Numbered from the stretch's first letter, positions 1 to 9,091 are shown. The stretch: DNA of 64,000 bases from Winogradskyella vidalii (GCF_013403955.1 NZ_JABFDG010000006.1:204984-268983), one strand, 5' to 3'. A program made the numbers and translations. Notes: a model not told the origin generated them from the letters alone.

Positions 1-115
1 AAGGACACTTAAAATGGCTTTAATAGCTAGTATTTACCTAAAGCGTTTCAACTTTATATGTTAAAGCCGATAAACTTTTGTCGCTTTCGAGCTTCAAACT
101 TCAATCTTACTTTCT

Positions 116-123
116 TATCTTTG
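116..123 (+). promoter_or_regulatory. -7 box upstream of smpB
   Basis: TATCTTTG matches the Bacteroidota -7 consensus TANNTTTG exactly. It ends six bases before the ATG at 130, so transcription should start at or beside the start codon. It lies inside the longer reading frame that opens at 58, which argues against that start. No clear -33 TTG was seen. Confidence 0.6.
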
Positions 124-129
124 CCCACC

Positions 130-588
130 ATGCAAAAAACCGTTAACATACTCAATAGAAAAGCCAAATTTCAATATGAAATATTGGACAAATACACGGC
201 AGGAATTGTCCTTACAGGTACCGAAATTAAATCGATACGGTCTGGAAAAGCTTCTATTGCTGAAGGGTTCTGCGAATTTAATGATCGCGGTGAACTTTTT
301 GTCATTAATATGACGGTTGAAGAATACAAATACGGAACGCATTACAATCACAGACCTAAAGCTGAGCGCAAATTATTACTCAACAAAAGAGAGCTTAAAA
401 AACTGGAAAAAGAGGTTAATATTAAAGGAAATGCTATTATTCCTTTAAAATTATTCGTTAATGATAGAGGTTTAGCTAAGCTCGTGATTGGTCTTGGAAA
501 AGGTAAAAAACTTTACGATAAACGCGAAACCATTAAGGATCGTGATAACAAGCGTAACTTGGACCGTATAAAAAAAGATTTCCGATAA
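130..588 (+). CDS. smpB: SsrA-binding protein SmpB
   Basis: SmpB binds the tRNA-like part of tmRNA and delivers it to stalled ribosomes for trans-translation in the cytoplasm. The 152-residue product has the usual family length. It shows the N-terminal NRKAKFQYEI strand, the GTEIKSIRSGKAS core near residue 30, the YNHRPKAERKLLL stretch in the middle, and a lysine/arginine-rich C-terminal tail (KLYDKRETIKDRDNKR) that is expected to enter the mRNA channel. An in-frame ATG at 58 would add 24 residues unlike SmpB; the -7 box at 116-123 and family length favour 130. The tmRNA gene itself is not in the window. Confidence 0.96.
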   Translation: MQKTVNILNRKAKFQYEILDKYTAGIVLTGTEIKSIRSGKASIAEGFCEFNDRGELFVINMTVEEYKYGTHYNHRPKAERKLLLNKRELKKLEKEVNIKGNAIIPLKLFVNDRGLAKLVIGLGKGKKLYDKRETIKDRDNKRNLDRIKKDFR

Positions 589-649
589 TTTTAAGATAGC
601 CCTAACTTTTAATCAACTATTTTTAGTCAAAAGTTTAAGATTACATCCA

Positions 650-657
650 TAATTTTG
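650..657 (+). promoter_or_regulatory. possible -7 box upstream of the DUF5686 gene
   Basis: TAATTTTG fits TANNTTTG. It would give a leader of about 125 bases before the ATG at 789. No -33 element was recognised, so this is tentative. Confidence 0.3.
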
Positions 658-788
658 AATGATTCGTTTTACGCTATCATCACAAATCAATGTAGTGCTT
701 AGACAACCTTTTATCATTTAATTTCGTCTTTATGTAGGTACAGGCACAAAGTTTGTGATGATTTATTTTCCAAACAATCAAAAAAAAT

Positions 789-3257
789 ATGATTAAAAAA
801 CTACTCAGTTGTTTCCTTATCTCCTTCAGCACTTTAGTTTCCGCACAAATCACCGGAAACATCACCAATCAAAATAACGAAGCACTTCCCTTTGTCAACA
901 TCTTAATTGAAAACACCTATAAAGGAACCACCAGCAATAATGATGGATATTACGAACTCAATATTTCTACACAAAAAACCTACACAATTGTTTTTAGTTA
1001 TTTAGGTTATAAAACGGAAAAAAAAGAGGTTTCCATAACTAAATTTCCGTATCAATTAGATGTCGTTTTAGAGGAAGAATCCGTATCACTCCATGAAGTT
1101 CTTATTGATGCAGACAATGATCCTGCAAATGCCATTATGCGACAAGCTATTGCGCAACGTGAAGCCAATCTTAAGAAAATAAACGCTTTTAAAGCCGATT
1201 TTTACTCTAGAGGATTAATTAAAATTAAGGATGCTCCCGAAAAATTACTAGGTCAAGATGTGGGTGATTTAGGTGGTGCATTAGATTCAACCCGAAGTGG
1301 AATTATTTACTTATCAGAAACCATTTCTGAAATTCAGTACTTATTTCCCGATAAGTTGAAAGAAAAAATTACAGCTTCAAAAGTTAGTGGTAATGACAAC
1401 GGGTTTAGTTTTAATGCCGCTCAAGATGTCGATTTTAATTTCTATAAAAACACGATAAGTCTAGGCAATGAAATTATTTCACCTATAGCTAATAATGCCT
1501 TTGGCTATTACAATTATAAGCTTGATGGTGTATTTTATGACGACAAAGGTCATCTGATTAATAAAGTTAAAGTGATACCGAAACGTAAAAACGACCCTGT
1601 GTTTTCAGGTTTTATTTATATTGTAGAAGACCAGTGGAATATCTATGCTTTAGAATTAGATATAACAGGTGTACAAGCACGAATTCCTGTTGCAGATATT
1701 TTATCGCTACAGCAAAGTTTTTCTTATTCAGAAACTAACAGTATTTGGGCACTCATCTCTCAAAGCATGGATTTTGAATTTGGCATGTTTGGCATCAAAG
1801 GCCAAGGTCGTTTTACGGCTGTTTACAGCAATTATGAGTTCAATGCCGAACTTACCCGAAAAGATTTTAGTCGAGAAATCGTTGCTTTTGAAAAAGAAGC
1901 CAACAAAAAGGATTCCTTATTCTGGAACAGTATGAGACCTGTACCTTTAACTGATGAAGAACGTACCGACTACATCAAAAAAGATAGTCTTCAAACGCTT
2001 CTGAAATCTAAACCGTATTTGGACTCTTTAGATCGGGCTAACAATAAATTTAAATTAGGAAATATTTTAGGATACACCTATCAAAATTCGCATAAAGATT
2101 ATCGCTTAGGATTTGATATTCCTATTTTAAATGGTATTCAGTTTAATACGGTTCAAGGCTATACGGCAAAAACTGATTTGTTCTACACGAAAAATTATGA
2201 TGATTATAATCGCTTTTTAAGCGCAAAGGGAAGTCTTCAATATGGATTTTCGGACCAACGTTTACGTGCTACAGGGTCATTAACCTATAAATTTAATAGC
2301 ATTACAAATTCCTTTCTAAGCGTGTCTGGAGGTGTTAAAACCGAACAGTTTAATGCTTCTAATCCTATTTCTACTTTAGTCAATTCGGTAAGCACCTTAT
2401 TTTTTGAGGATAATTATATGAAACTATATGATAAAAGTTTTGTAGCACTTAACTATTCCGAAGAACTTTTTAATGGCTTTAGACTTTATACGAGTTTAAG
2501 CTACAAACGGCGAAAAGCACTCTTTAACACTACCGACCAAACTTTTTTTAATGATGAAAATGATGCTTATACCAGCAATAATCCCTTAGACCAAACAGCT
2601 TTTGGTGTTGCGTCTTTTGAAACCCATCATATTGTAAAAGCAACGGTTAGCGCGCGTATTAATTTTGGACAAGACTATTTAAGCTACCCTGATGCTAAGT
2701 ATAATCTGAGCAACGACAATTACCCAACTTTATATTTGGGTTACGAAACAGGTTTCGCATCGACTAATGAAGCTTATAATTTTAATCAGGTTAAAGCACG
2801 AGTCGAGCAATCTTTCAACATAAAAGATAAGGGACGTTTTATGTATAACCTTAGAGCTGGAAAGTTCTTTGATGCCGATGCTATTGCTTTTATGGATTAC
2901 CAACATTTTAACGGCAACCAAACGCATATAAGTACAGATGGCAATTATATGAATGTGTTTAATAATTTAGATTATTATGCAGCAAGTACCAATGATTCGT
3001 ATTTTGAAGGTCATGTAGAACACGACTTTAATGGTTTTATACTCGGCAAAGTACCAATGCTTAACCAATTGAATTTCAATTTAATTGTAGGCGCACACCT
3101 ATTAGCAACACCAGATTTTAAGCCTTATCAAGAATATTCAGTAGGCATCGATAATATTGGTTGGGGAAAATGGCGATTATTAAGAGTTGATTATTTACGT
3201 TCTTACCAAAGCGGATTTCAAAGTGATGCTATTGTTTTTGGCTTAAAATTCTTTTAA
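789..3257 (+). CDS. DUF5686 / carboxypeptidase-regulatory-like outer-membrane protein
   Basis: A large exported protein (822 residues) with a signal peptide at about 1-19 ending in VSAQ. A carboxypeptidase-regulatory-like (CarbopepD_reg_2) beta domain follows at about 20-105, with the typical ITGNITNQNNEALPFVNI opening and GTTSNNDGYYEL motif. The remainder matches the DUF5686 family, ending in aromatic-rich beta strands and a terminal FGLKFF, as expected for an outer-membrane barrel. TonB-dependent receptors share the N-terminal domain, but no TonB box or plug is visible, so SusC-type transport is not claimed. The next gene begins nine bases downstream, suggesting co-transcription. The function of the family is unknown. 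Confidence 0.85.
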   Translation: MIKKLLSCFLISFSTLVSAQITGNITNQNNEALPFVNILIENTYKGTTSNNDGYYELNISTQKTYTIVFSYLGYKTEKKEVSITKFPYQLDVVLEEESVSLHEVLIDADNDPANAIMRQAIAQREANLKKINAFKADFYSRGLIKIKDAPEKLLGQDVGDLGGALDSTRSGIIYLSETISEIQYLFPDKLKEKITASKVSGNDNGFSFNAAQDVDFNFYKNTISLGNEIISPIANNAFGYYNYKLDGVFYDDKGHLINKVKVIPKRKNDPVFSGFIYIVEDQWNIYALELDITGVQARIPVADILSLQQSFSYSETNSIWALISQSMDFEFGMFGIKGQGRFTAVYSNYEFNAELTRKDFSREIVAFEKEANKKDSLFWNSMRPVPLTDEERTDYIKKDSLQTLLKSKPYLDSLDRANNKFKLGNILGYTYQNSHKDYRLGFDIPILNGIQFNTVQGYTAKTDLFYTKNYDDYNRFLSAKGSLQYGFSDQRLRATGSLTYKFNSITNSFLSVSGGVKTEQFNASNPISTLVNSVSTLFFEDNYMKLYDKSFVALNYSEELFNGFRLYTSLSYKRRKALFNTTDQTFFNDENDAYTSNNPLDQTAFGVASFETHHIVKATVSARINFGQDYLSYPDAKYNLSNDNYPTLYLGYETGFASTNEAYNFNQVKARVEQSFNIKDKGRFMYNLRAGKFFDADAIAFMDYQHFNGNQTHISTDGNYMNVFNNLDYYAASTNDSYFEGHVEHDFNGFILGKVPMLNQLNFNLIVGAHLLATPDFKPYQEYSVGIDNIGWGKWRLLRVDYLRSYQSGFQSDAIVFGLKFF

Positions 3258-3266
3258 TTTTATAAC

Positions 3267-3827
3267 ATGAAAAAAATCATATTGTGCTGTACGATTATAA
3301 TGGCCTGTTTTACAATTTCTGGTCAGAATATCGATAATTTAAAATTTAAAAACACTAAAGATTCATTAACTAGCGTTTTACTATCAGAATATGATTTTTA
3401 TAATTCTAAACGATTTAAAATTAAGCAAAAACTCGATTCCATTAGACTTGAAAAACAAATTGAGCTCATCACACAAATTGAAGGTCAATGGGAATATATT
3501 AAAGGAGCTTGCCCCGATTGTATCATATCTAAAGACGAAAAAAAGATAAAACGATTTATTAAAATTACTAGAAAAGACATCATCTTCTATCAAGATGCTA
3601 TTTCCGAAAACAACATCATTGCCAAAGAGCAATTAAGGTTTAGTGATTATATGGATTCCTTTTCTGGCTTAACGTCTATCGTTTATAGCGATAAACGTGT
3701 ATGGAATTTTACCATTGATACCACTCAGAATTATTTATCTACGAGTTATATTGGAAATGAAAAAAAAGACCATATATCAACCGTTGTTAGTGGTAATTAT
3801 ACGCATTATTACAAACGTATTAACTAA
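3267..3827 (+). CDS. hypothetical exported protein
   Basis: A 186-residue protein with a signal peptide at about 1-19 (MKKIILCCTIIMACFTISG). The mature part has a charged, probably helical stretch (about 40-75), then a GQWEYIKGACPDC segment with a CxxC pair near residue 80, followed by strand-like sequence. The W-containing strands faintly recall lipocalin-like barrels, but I cannot assign a family. It starts nine bases after the DUF5686 gene and is followed after 25 bases by another exported protein, so the three may form one transcription unit. The CxxC could bind metal or form a disulfide; this is inference. Confidence 0.6.
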   Translation: MKKIILCCTIIMACFTISGQNIDNLKFKNTKDSLTSVLLSEYDFYNSKRFKIKQKLDSIRLEKQIELITQIEGQWEYIKGACPDCIISKDEKKIKRFIKITRKDIIFYQDAISENNIIAKEQLRFSDYMDSFSGLTSIVYSDKRVWNFTIDTTQNYLSTSYIGNEKKDHISTVVSGNYTHYYKRIN

Positions 3828-3852
3828 TTTACAGACTGCTTAAATCCCCATT

Positions 3853-4380
3853 ATGAAAACACCATTTATTCTTATTCTCATCGCTTTTACCTTAAATCTT
3901 TCTGCACAAGAACCTAAAGATTTCACATCTAATGTGGCTAGTATAGACAGCACCATGGCGAGTTTATATTCTGCAATTTCTGGTAATAAAGGCGACGTAC
4001 GCAATTGGGACTTATTTAGACATTTATTTAGAAAAGACGCTAAACTCATTCCTATAGGAAAAAAAGACGGTCAAACGACTATACGCTATATGTCAGCAGA
4101 CGATTATATTAAGTCTTCTGGTGCATGGTTGGCGGAAAATGGTTTCCATGAGGTTGAAATAAAACGCGAGACTCAATTATTTGGTGACATGGCACATGTG
4201 TATAGCACTTACGAAGCTTATACGAGTAAAGATGACGAAACACCAATGATGAAAGGCATTAATAGCATCCAATTGTTTAACGATGGTAAACGCTGGTGGA
4301 TTGTAAACCTGTATTGGAAACAAGCCTCTGAAGCCTCCCCTATTCCTGAAGCCCATTTACCTGAAATTGAATCAGAATAG
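3853..4380 (+). CDS. NTF2-like (SnoaL/DUF4440-type) exported protein
   Basis: A 175-residue protein with a signal peptide (about 1-18, ending NLSAQ) and a single NTF2-like cone-shaped domain. Typical features are ASLYSAISGNKGDVRNWDLF near the N terminus of the mature part, the FRKDAKLI strand, and the C-terminal RWWIVNLYW strand that closes the fold. The fold occurs in enzymes and in binding proteins, so no reaction can be inferred. It is 25 bases downstream of the preceding exported protein gene, probably in the same unit. Family recognition is by pattern only. Confidence 0.65.
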   Translation: MKTPFILILIAFTLNLSAQEPKDFTSNVASIDSTMASLYSAISGNKGDVRNWDLFRHLFRKDAKLIPIGKKDGQTTIRYMSADDYIKSSGAWLAENGFHEVEIKRETQLFGDMAHVYSTYEAYTSKDDETPMMKGINSIQLFNDGKRWWIVNLYWKQASEASPIPEAHLPEIESE

Positions 4381-4455
4381 TTTACATTATAATCTACCTA
4401 CAACAATTAACAATTTTTTAAATAATTCTTAAAGTGTAAATAGCATATTTGTAAC

Positions 4456-4839
4456 TTGAAAATACCGAACCACATAAAACACCTTTGTTCTTTTCTTTCA
4501 ATTTCAGGATTCATTCTATTGTTGGTGCTTTCACCTTGTAAGGTTCGGAATTCTATTCAAGAGGTTTTTGAAGTTCCGAAAACCGAAGTTTCAAATAAAA
4601 GTATTTCTGCACTAAAAAATGGGACATGTAATGTTTCTTCGACTGAAAACACCATACTTTCAAAATCTAATATCAACCTGCAACTTTCGCAAGCACTATT
4701 AGTAAAACCATCCTTATTTAAAACGAATACTATTGCGCTTTCAGAGCGTTCTATAACACAATATTACAACGCTAGAGCCGAGATTCCGCCTGTAGTTCCT
4801 TATTATATACTCTTTCAGAATAACAAAGCTTATCTATAA
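4456..4839 (+). CDS. small membrane-anchored flavobacterial protein upstream of the DoxD-DoxA gene
   Basis: A 127-residue product, read from TTG at 4456; the frame has no ATG and is closed by TAG at 4441-4443. One hydrophobic segment (about 11-28, SISGFILLLVLSP) is followed by CKVRN, a motif I recognise from short flavobacterial proteins of unknown function. The rest is low complexity and serine/asparagine rich, ending in a tyrosine-containing PPVVPYYILF segment. It lies 72 bases upstream of the DoxD-DoxA fusion gene, with nested inverted repeats between them. A role as partner or assembly factor of the quinone-reducing protein is only a guess from position. Confidence 0.55.
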   Translation: MKIPNHIKHLCSFLSISGFILLLVLSPCKVRNSIQEVFEVPKTEVSNKSISALKNGTCNVSSTENTILSKSNINLQLSQALLVKPSLFKTNTIALSERSITQYYNARAEIPPVVPYYILFQNNKAYL

Positions 4840-4840
4840 T

Positions 4841-4888
4841 TAATTTTCTTCAGACTTAAATTTAGCATTCTCAGCTAAAAGAAAATTA
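4841..4888 (+). repeat. nested inverted repeats between the small gene and the DoxD-DoxA gene
   Basis: TAATTTTCTT (4841-4850) pairs with AAGAAAATTA (4879-4888), and inside the loop TTTAGC (4861-4866) pairs with GCTAAA (4874-4879). The outer and inner stems share base 4879, so they would compete at that point. There is no long T run, so an ordinary intrinsic terminator is not supported; an RNA structure or protein site is possible. Confidence 0.4.
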
Positions 4889-4911
4889 TTACTCATATTA
4901 TAGATAACAAA

Positions 4912-5925
4912 ATGAATATACCTATTAAAAACGATTCGGGCTTTTTAGCCCTTGCAGTAAGAATGGTCATCGGATGGACTTATTTTTCTGCTTTTTTCAG
5001 ACGAACCATTTTAGCCGATAAATTAGACCCAGAACTTGCAGGATACATTGGCGTAAAATTTAATCATTTCCTTCCTCATGCTTTAGGCATAAAACCTATG
5101 ATTCAGTATATGGTGGAAAATCCAGATATACTTTGGTATAATATGGTTGCATTTACCATAATTGAAGGCATTGTTGGCTTATTTATTATTTTCGGATTAT
5201 TCACCAGGCTTATGAGTATTGGTGTTTTTGGATTGGCCATGGGCATCCTTTTAGGTGCTGGCTGGATTGGTACGACTTGCTTAGATGAATGGCAAATAGG
5301 TGTACTTGGTATTGCTACCGGATTTCTCTTGTTTTTAACAGGAAGTGGTCGGTTTTCACTAGACAATTACCTAATAAATAAAAATGTAGCCTTTACTAAA
5401 AAGAACTGGTTCGCTTGGATGGGTTCTGGGTTAATTCCTATTAAAGATAGTGTTTTCTCAAAAGTTGTGATTATTGGCTCGTTCCTTATTTTAGGATTAA
5501 CGCTTTATACGAATCAAGTATTTCATGGTGGACTTTGGGGAACTTTACACAACAAATCTGTAAAGCCAAAACTTGAAATTACCGAGGGCCAATTTAAAAA
5601 CGATGAACTTTCTTTCGATGTCTTTAGAGTTGAAGGTGTTGATGTTTATGGCGCATGGATTATTGGTATTGAACTTAGAGATAGTCAAAACAGCGTGGTG
5701 ATATACTACACACAGGATAAATTGGCTAAGCTGCCAGAAGCTGCAATTGATAATTATTACATAGCGAAAGTAAAACCTGGTAAACACAGTTTAGTTGCAC
5801 CATTAGGAGCAAAAGCAAATCTAAAACTTAAGAATTCTAAAATAAAGAATTTACCACCCGGTACTTACACTTTAAAAATGACCGATATTAGTGGTGCCAG
5901 CTGGGAGCATCAAATAACAAAATAG
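4912..5925 (+). CDS. DoxD-DoxA fusion, thiosulfate:quinone oxidoreductase-like
   Basis: A 337-residue inner-membrane protein. The N-terminal part (about 1-190) is a DoxX/DoxD-type domain with several hydrophobic helices, including RMVIGWTYFSAFFRR and IIEGIVGLFIIFGLFTRL. The C-terminal part (about 200-335) resembles DoxA, a beta domain anchored by one helix, ending PPGTYTLKMTDISG. In the archaeon Acidianus, DoxD and DoxA are separate subunits of thiosulfate:quinone oxidoreductase; fused forms occur in Bacteroidota. The fusion is inferred from domain order; thiosulfate as substrate here is not shown. A strong hairpin terminates the gene at 5940-5982. Confidence 0.75.
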   Translation: MNIPIKNDSGFLALAVRMVIGWTYFSAFFRRTILADKLDPELAGYIGVKFNHFLPHALGIKPMIQYMVENPDILWYNMVAFTIIEGIVGLFIIFGLFTRLMSIGVFGLAMGILLGAGWIGTTCLDEWQIGVLGIATGFLLFLTGSGRFSLDNYLINKNVAFTKKNWFAWMGSGLIPIKDSVFSKVVIIGSFLILGLTLYTNQVFHGGLWGTLHNKSVKPKLEITEGQFKNDELSFDVFRVEGVDVYGAWIIGIELRDSQNSVVIYYTQDKLAKLPEAAIDNYYIAKVKPGKHSLVAPLGAKANLKLKNSKIKNLPPGTYTLKMTDISGASWEHQITK

Positions 5926-5939
5926 AGGCTTTAATCACA

Positions 5940-5982
5940 AAACGCCCAAAACTATAATATATCATTATGGTTTTGGGCGTTT
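5940..5982. terminator. bidirectional terminator between the DoxD-DoxA gene and pcm
   Basis: AAACGCCCAAAAC (5940-5952) pairs perfectly with GTTTTGGGCGTTT (5970-5982). It sits between two convergent genes and is flanked by T-rich sequence on the right and A-rich sequence on the left, so it can serve both. Confidence 0.85.
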
Positions 5983-6001
5983 GTATTTCTGTTTTTTCTA
6001 A

Positions 6002-6643
6002 TTAATTCTTATTCTCTAACATGGGTACAAATCTAAAATCACCAAACTCATGTTTTTCAAAATCCTTTAGTCCTTTTCTAATAAATAAAGTCATCACTTG
6101 TACATCATCACCTACAGGAATAACCAAGCGTCCACCAATAGCCAATTGGCTCAATAGCGGATTAGGAACGTATGGTGCTCCAGCTGTAACAATAATACTT
6201 TTAAAAGGCGCTTCTTCAGGCAAACCTTTATAGCCATCTCCAAAAATGAGTTTTTTAGCTCTATACCCAATGGTTGGTAAAAACTTAGAGGTTTTTTTAA
6301 AGAGTTCTTTTTGACGTTCAATACTATAAACCTTAGCGCCAAGCTCTAAAAGCACGGCCGTTTGATACCCGCTTCCTGTTCCAATTTCCAAAACGGTATC
6401 ACCAGGTTGTATTTGTAATAATTCAGATTGAAATGCAACCGTATAAGGTTGCGAAATGGTTTGGTCTGCAGCAATAGGAAACGCCTTGTCCATGTAAGCA
6501 TGATCTATAAATCCGGAATCCATAAACAAATGCCTCGGAATTTTACCAATAGCCTTTAAGACTCCTTTATCTTTTATATCTTTTTTAATGAGCGTGTCTA
6601 CCAATTTTTGGCGCATTCCTTGATGCTTAAATGTGTCTTTCAA
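6002..6643 (-). CDS. pcm: protein-L-isoaspartate O-methyltransferase
   Basis: Transfers a methyl group from S-adenosylmethionine to L-isoaspartyl residues in damaged proteins, starting their repair in the cytoplasm. The 213-residue product has family length and motifs: QTISQPYTVA at 61-70 (isoaspartate pocket region), SAM motif I LEIGTGSGYQ at 85-94, and GGRLVIPVG near residue 175. No signal peptide is present, unlike some periplasmic versions. It converges on the DoxD-DoxA gene and shares its terminator. A possible -7 box lies at 6668-6675. Confidence 0.94.
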   Translation of the reverse strand: MKDTFKHQGMRQKLVDTLIKKDIKDKGVLKAIGKIPRHLFMDSGFIDHAYMDKAFPIAADQTISQPYTVAFQSELLQIQPGDTVLEIGTGSGYQTAVLLELGAKVYSIERQKELFKKTSKFLPTIGYRAKKLIFGDGYKGLPEEAPFKSIIVTAGAPYVPNPLLSQLAIGGRLVIPVGDDVQVMTLFIRKGLKDFEKHEFGDFRFVPMLENKN

Positions 6644-6971
6644 AAGCGTAGTTTAGTTAGTTTAGCGTAAAAATAGCGCAAACAAAAGCAAAATCCAACC
6701 CCTAAAACTTCAAGATTTTTGTTATCTGTAGTTAAGCCGTTAAGATGCAAAGCTTTTATACCCTTAAGTTTTTTTATTAATTAATGATTTTAATCCAGTG
6801 GGATGGCATGAGTTTTCTATGCTTAATTTTGTGTGTTTGTTTTTTCTTACTTTGTAGAAAAACTTCAAATAAACAAGCCCCTTAATTAAGCTTAAGATGC
6901 TCTCAGTATTTTATATTTTCTTTTTTCAATTTCTAAATGAAAACGCCTATTTTTGTTAAAAACATAAAAAT
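6644..6971. other. 328-base divergent intergenic region
   Basis: No gene is visible here. The region separates pcm (minus) from the Gfo/Idh/MocA gene (plus). It holds a near-consensus -7 box for pcm (TATTTTTA on the minus strand, 6668-6675) and an exact box for the oxidoreductase at 6948-6955. The rest is AT-rich without strong hairpins. Confidence 0.6.
6948..6955 (+). promoter_or_regulatory. -7 box of the Gfo/Idh/MocA gene
   Basis: TATTTTTG matches TANNTTTG exactly and ends 16 bases before the ATG at 6972, giving a short leader. Confidence 0.55.
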
Positions 6972-7931
6972 ATGCTGAAAGTTGGTGTTCTTGGTGCTGG
7001 TCACCTTGGTAAAATTCATTTGAGATTACTCAACCAATCTAATAAATATGATCTTGTCGGTTTCTATGATGCTGATACGGATAATGCAAAACGTGTTGCG
7101 GAAGAGTTTGGTTATAACTATTTTGATGCTATTGATGATTTAATCGATGCTGTTGACGTGGTTGATATTGTAACACCTACCCTTTCGCATTATGAATGTG
7201 CTAAAAAAGCCATTAAAAAGGGCAGACATATTTTTATTGAAAAACCGATTACAAATACGGTTGAAGAAGCAGAAACGATTAGAACTTTAGTTGCAGAACA
7301 TGGTGTTAAAGGACAAGTTGGCCATGTGGAGCGTTTTAATCCGGCTTTTATTGGTGTTAGAAATCAGATTAAAAATCCGATGTTTATAGAGTGTCACCGA
7401 TTAGCAGAATTTAACCCACGAGGCACTGATGTTCCTGTGGTTTTAGATTTAATGATTCATGATATTGATATTATACTCAGTGTAGTACAATCGCCAGTAA
7501 AGCATATTTCTGCAAGTGGCGTTGCTGTGGTTAGTGAAACGCCAGACATTGCTAATGCACGTATTGAGTTTAAAAACGGATGTGTTGCTAATTTAACGGC
7601 AAGCCGAATCTCATTAAAGAACATGCGTAAAACAAGATTCTTTCAAAAAGACGCTTATATCTCTGTCGATTTTCTTGAAAAGAAATGCGAAGTTGTAAAA
7701 ATGAAAGATGCACCAGAAAATCCAGGTGATTTTGATATGATTTTACAAAACGCTGAAGGTTTAAAAAAGCAAATCTATTTTGATAATCCTGAAATTGCCA
7801 ATAACAACGCCATTTTAGATGAATTAGAAACCTTTGCTGATGCCATTAACAACAATACAAAACCGATTGTAACCTTACATGATGGTACGGAAGCCTTACG
7901 TGTGGCCAATATGGTTATTAATCAGTTTTAA
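6972..7931 (+). CDS. Gfo/Idh/MocA-family NAD(P)-dependent oxidoreductase
   Basis: A cytoplasmic dehydrogenase of 319 residues. It has an N-terminal Rossmann fold with GVLGAGHLGKIH at 5-16, the signature EKPITNT beginning at residue 90, and a C-terminal alpha/beta substrate domain with the MIHDIDIILS helix. Members act on sugars, inositols or biliverdin-like substrates; nothing in the sequence fixes the substrate. The next gene, a 3-hydroxyacyl-CoA dehydrogenase, starts 82 bases downstream on the same strand, with no terminator seen between them. Confidence 0.88.
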   Translation: MLKVGVLGAGHLGKIHLRLLNQSNKYDLVGFYDADTDNAKRVAEEFGYNYFDAIDDLIDAVDVVDIVTPTLSHYECAKKAIKKGRHIFIEKPITNTVEEAETIRTLVAEHGVKGQVGHVERFNPAFIGVRNQIKNPMFIECHRLAEFNPRGTDVPVVLDLMIHDIDIILSVVQSPVKHISASGVAVVSETPDIANARIEFKNGCVANLTASRISLKNMRKTRFFQKDAYISVDFLEKKCEVVKMKDAPENPGDFDMILQNAEGLKKQIYFDNPEIANNNAILDELETFADAINNNTKPIVTLHDGTEALRVANMVINQF

Positions 7932-8013
7932 TTCCTTAATATAGGCATCTTATAATATCAACTACATTATAATATAGTTTCCCTTTTTCGTGGGAAAAAA
8001 AATTAAAATTTTT

Positions 8014-8901
8014 ATGAAAAACATAGCAGTTATAGGTGCAGGAACAATGGGGAATGGTATTGCTCATACGTTTGCACAATCAGGATTTAAAGTTCAACTT
8101 ATAGATATTAGTGACGCATCGCTTAAACGCGGTCTCGATACCATTACTAGAAATTTGGATCGCATGGTGGCTAAAGAAAAAATTAGCGACGCTGATAAAA
8201 CTAAAACCTTAGAGAATATTAGCACATTTACCGATACTAAAGACGGTGTTAAAAATGCCGATTTAGTGGTGGAAGCAGCGACTGAAAACAAGGATTTAAA
8301 ACTAAAAATCTTTAAGCAATTAGACGAGGTATGTGCTGAAAACACCATTTTAGCCACCAATACCTCTTCTATTTCCATTACGCAAATTGCAGCAGTGACA
8401 TCGCGACCAGAGAAAGTGATTGGTATGCATTTTATGAACCCCGTACCAATTATGAAACTGGTAGAAATCATTAGAGGTTACAGCACCAGTGACGAAGTGA
8501 CTTCAACCATCATGGAATTATCTAAAACCTTAGGTAAAGTACCAACAGAAGTTAATGATTATCCTGGTTTTGTGGCTAATCGTATTTTAATGCCAATGAT
8601 CAATGAATCTATTGAAACACTTTATAATGGTGTTGCAGGTGTTAGCGAAATTGATACGGTTATGAAATTAGGTATGGCACATCCCATGGGACCACTACAA
8701 CTAGCGGATTTTATTGGTTTGGATGTGTGTTTATCCATATTAAATGTAATGTACGATGGTTTCAAAAACCCAAAATACGCCCCTTGTCCCCTATTAGTTA
8801 ATATGGTTATGGCAGGAAAATTAGGCGTGAAATCTGGAGAAGGTTTTTATGATTATTCGGAGAGTCGAAAGGCTGAGACCGTTTCTGGTCAGTTTGCTTA
8901 A
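8014..8901 (+). CDS. hbd: 3-hydroxybutyryl-CoA dehydrogenase
   Basis: Oxidises or reduces 3-hydroxyacyl-CoA with NAD(H) in fatty acid and butanoate metabolism. The 295-residue protein has the NAD-binding IAVIGAGTMG at 4-13, the NTSSISIT segment, the MHFMNPVPIMKLVEII stretch that carries the catalytic histidine, and the C-terminal domain beginning DYPGFVANRIL. The length matches single-function enzymes, not the fused FadB type. An in-frame GTG at 7990 would add eight basic residues before the Rossmann strand; the ATG at 8014 fits the family better. Confidence 0.93.
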   Translation: MKNIAVIGAGTMGNGIAHTFAQSGFKVQLIDISDASLKRGLDTITRNLDRMVAKEKISDADKTKTLENISTFTDTKDGVKNADLVVEAATENKDLKLKIFKQLDEVCAENTILATNTSSISITQIAAVTSRPEKVIGMHFMNPVPIMKLVEIIRGYSTSDEVTSTIMELSKTLGKVPTEVNDYPGFVANRILMPMINESIETLYNGVAGVSEIDTVMKLGMAHPMGPLQLADFIGLDVCLSILNVMYDGFKNPKYAPCPLLVNMVMAGKLGVKSGEGFYDYSESRKAETVSGQFA

Positions 8902-9091
8902 TGTGGAGTGTGAAGTTTGTAGTCGCATTATAATTTCATAAAATTAAGATGAAAGTACAAGATTTAATAACTTATAAATAAGATTTTAAATTATATGATA
9001 TTGCATCTTAAAAAATTTGGTTCAAGTGATTAGTTTATTATAAACATAACAACTTAAAACTTTACACTTTTTACTTTACACTTAATTAATA

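Noticed and set aside
58..129. ATG at 58 as start of smpB
   Set aside because: The added 24 residues are unlike SmpB and the -7 box at 116-123 lies inside them.
789..3257. TonB-dependent receptor (SusC-like)
   Set aside because: The N-terminal regulatory-like domain is shared, but no plug domain or TonB box follows; DUF5686 fits the rest.
6644..6971. Hidden gene or RNA in the 328-base gap
   Set aside because: No open frame with protein-like features and no strong RNA hairpin was found; only promoter boxes are supported.
7990..8013. GTG at 7990 as start of the 3-hydroxybutyryl-CoA dehydrogenase
   Set aside because: It adds eight basic residues ahead of the Rossmann fold; ATG at 8014 gives the usual N terminus.
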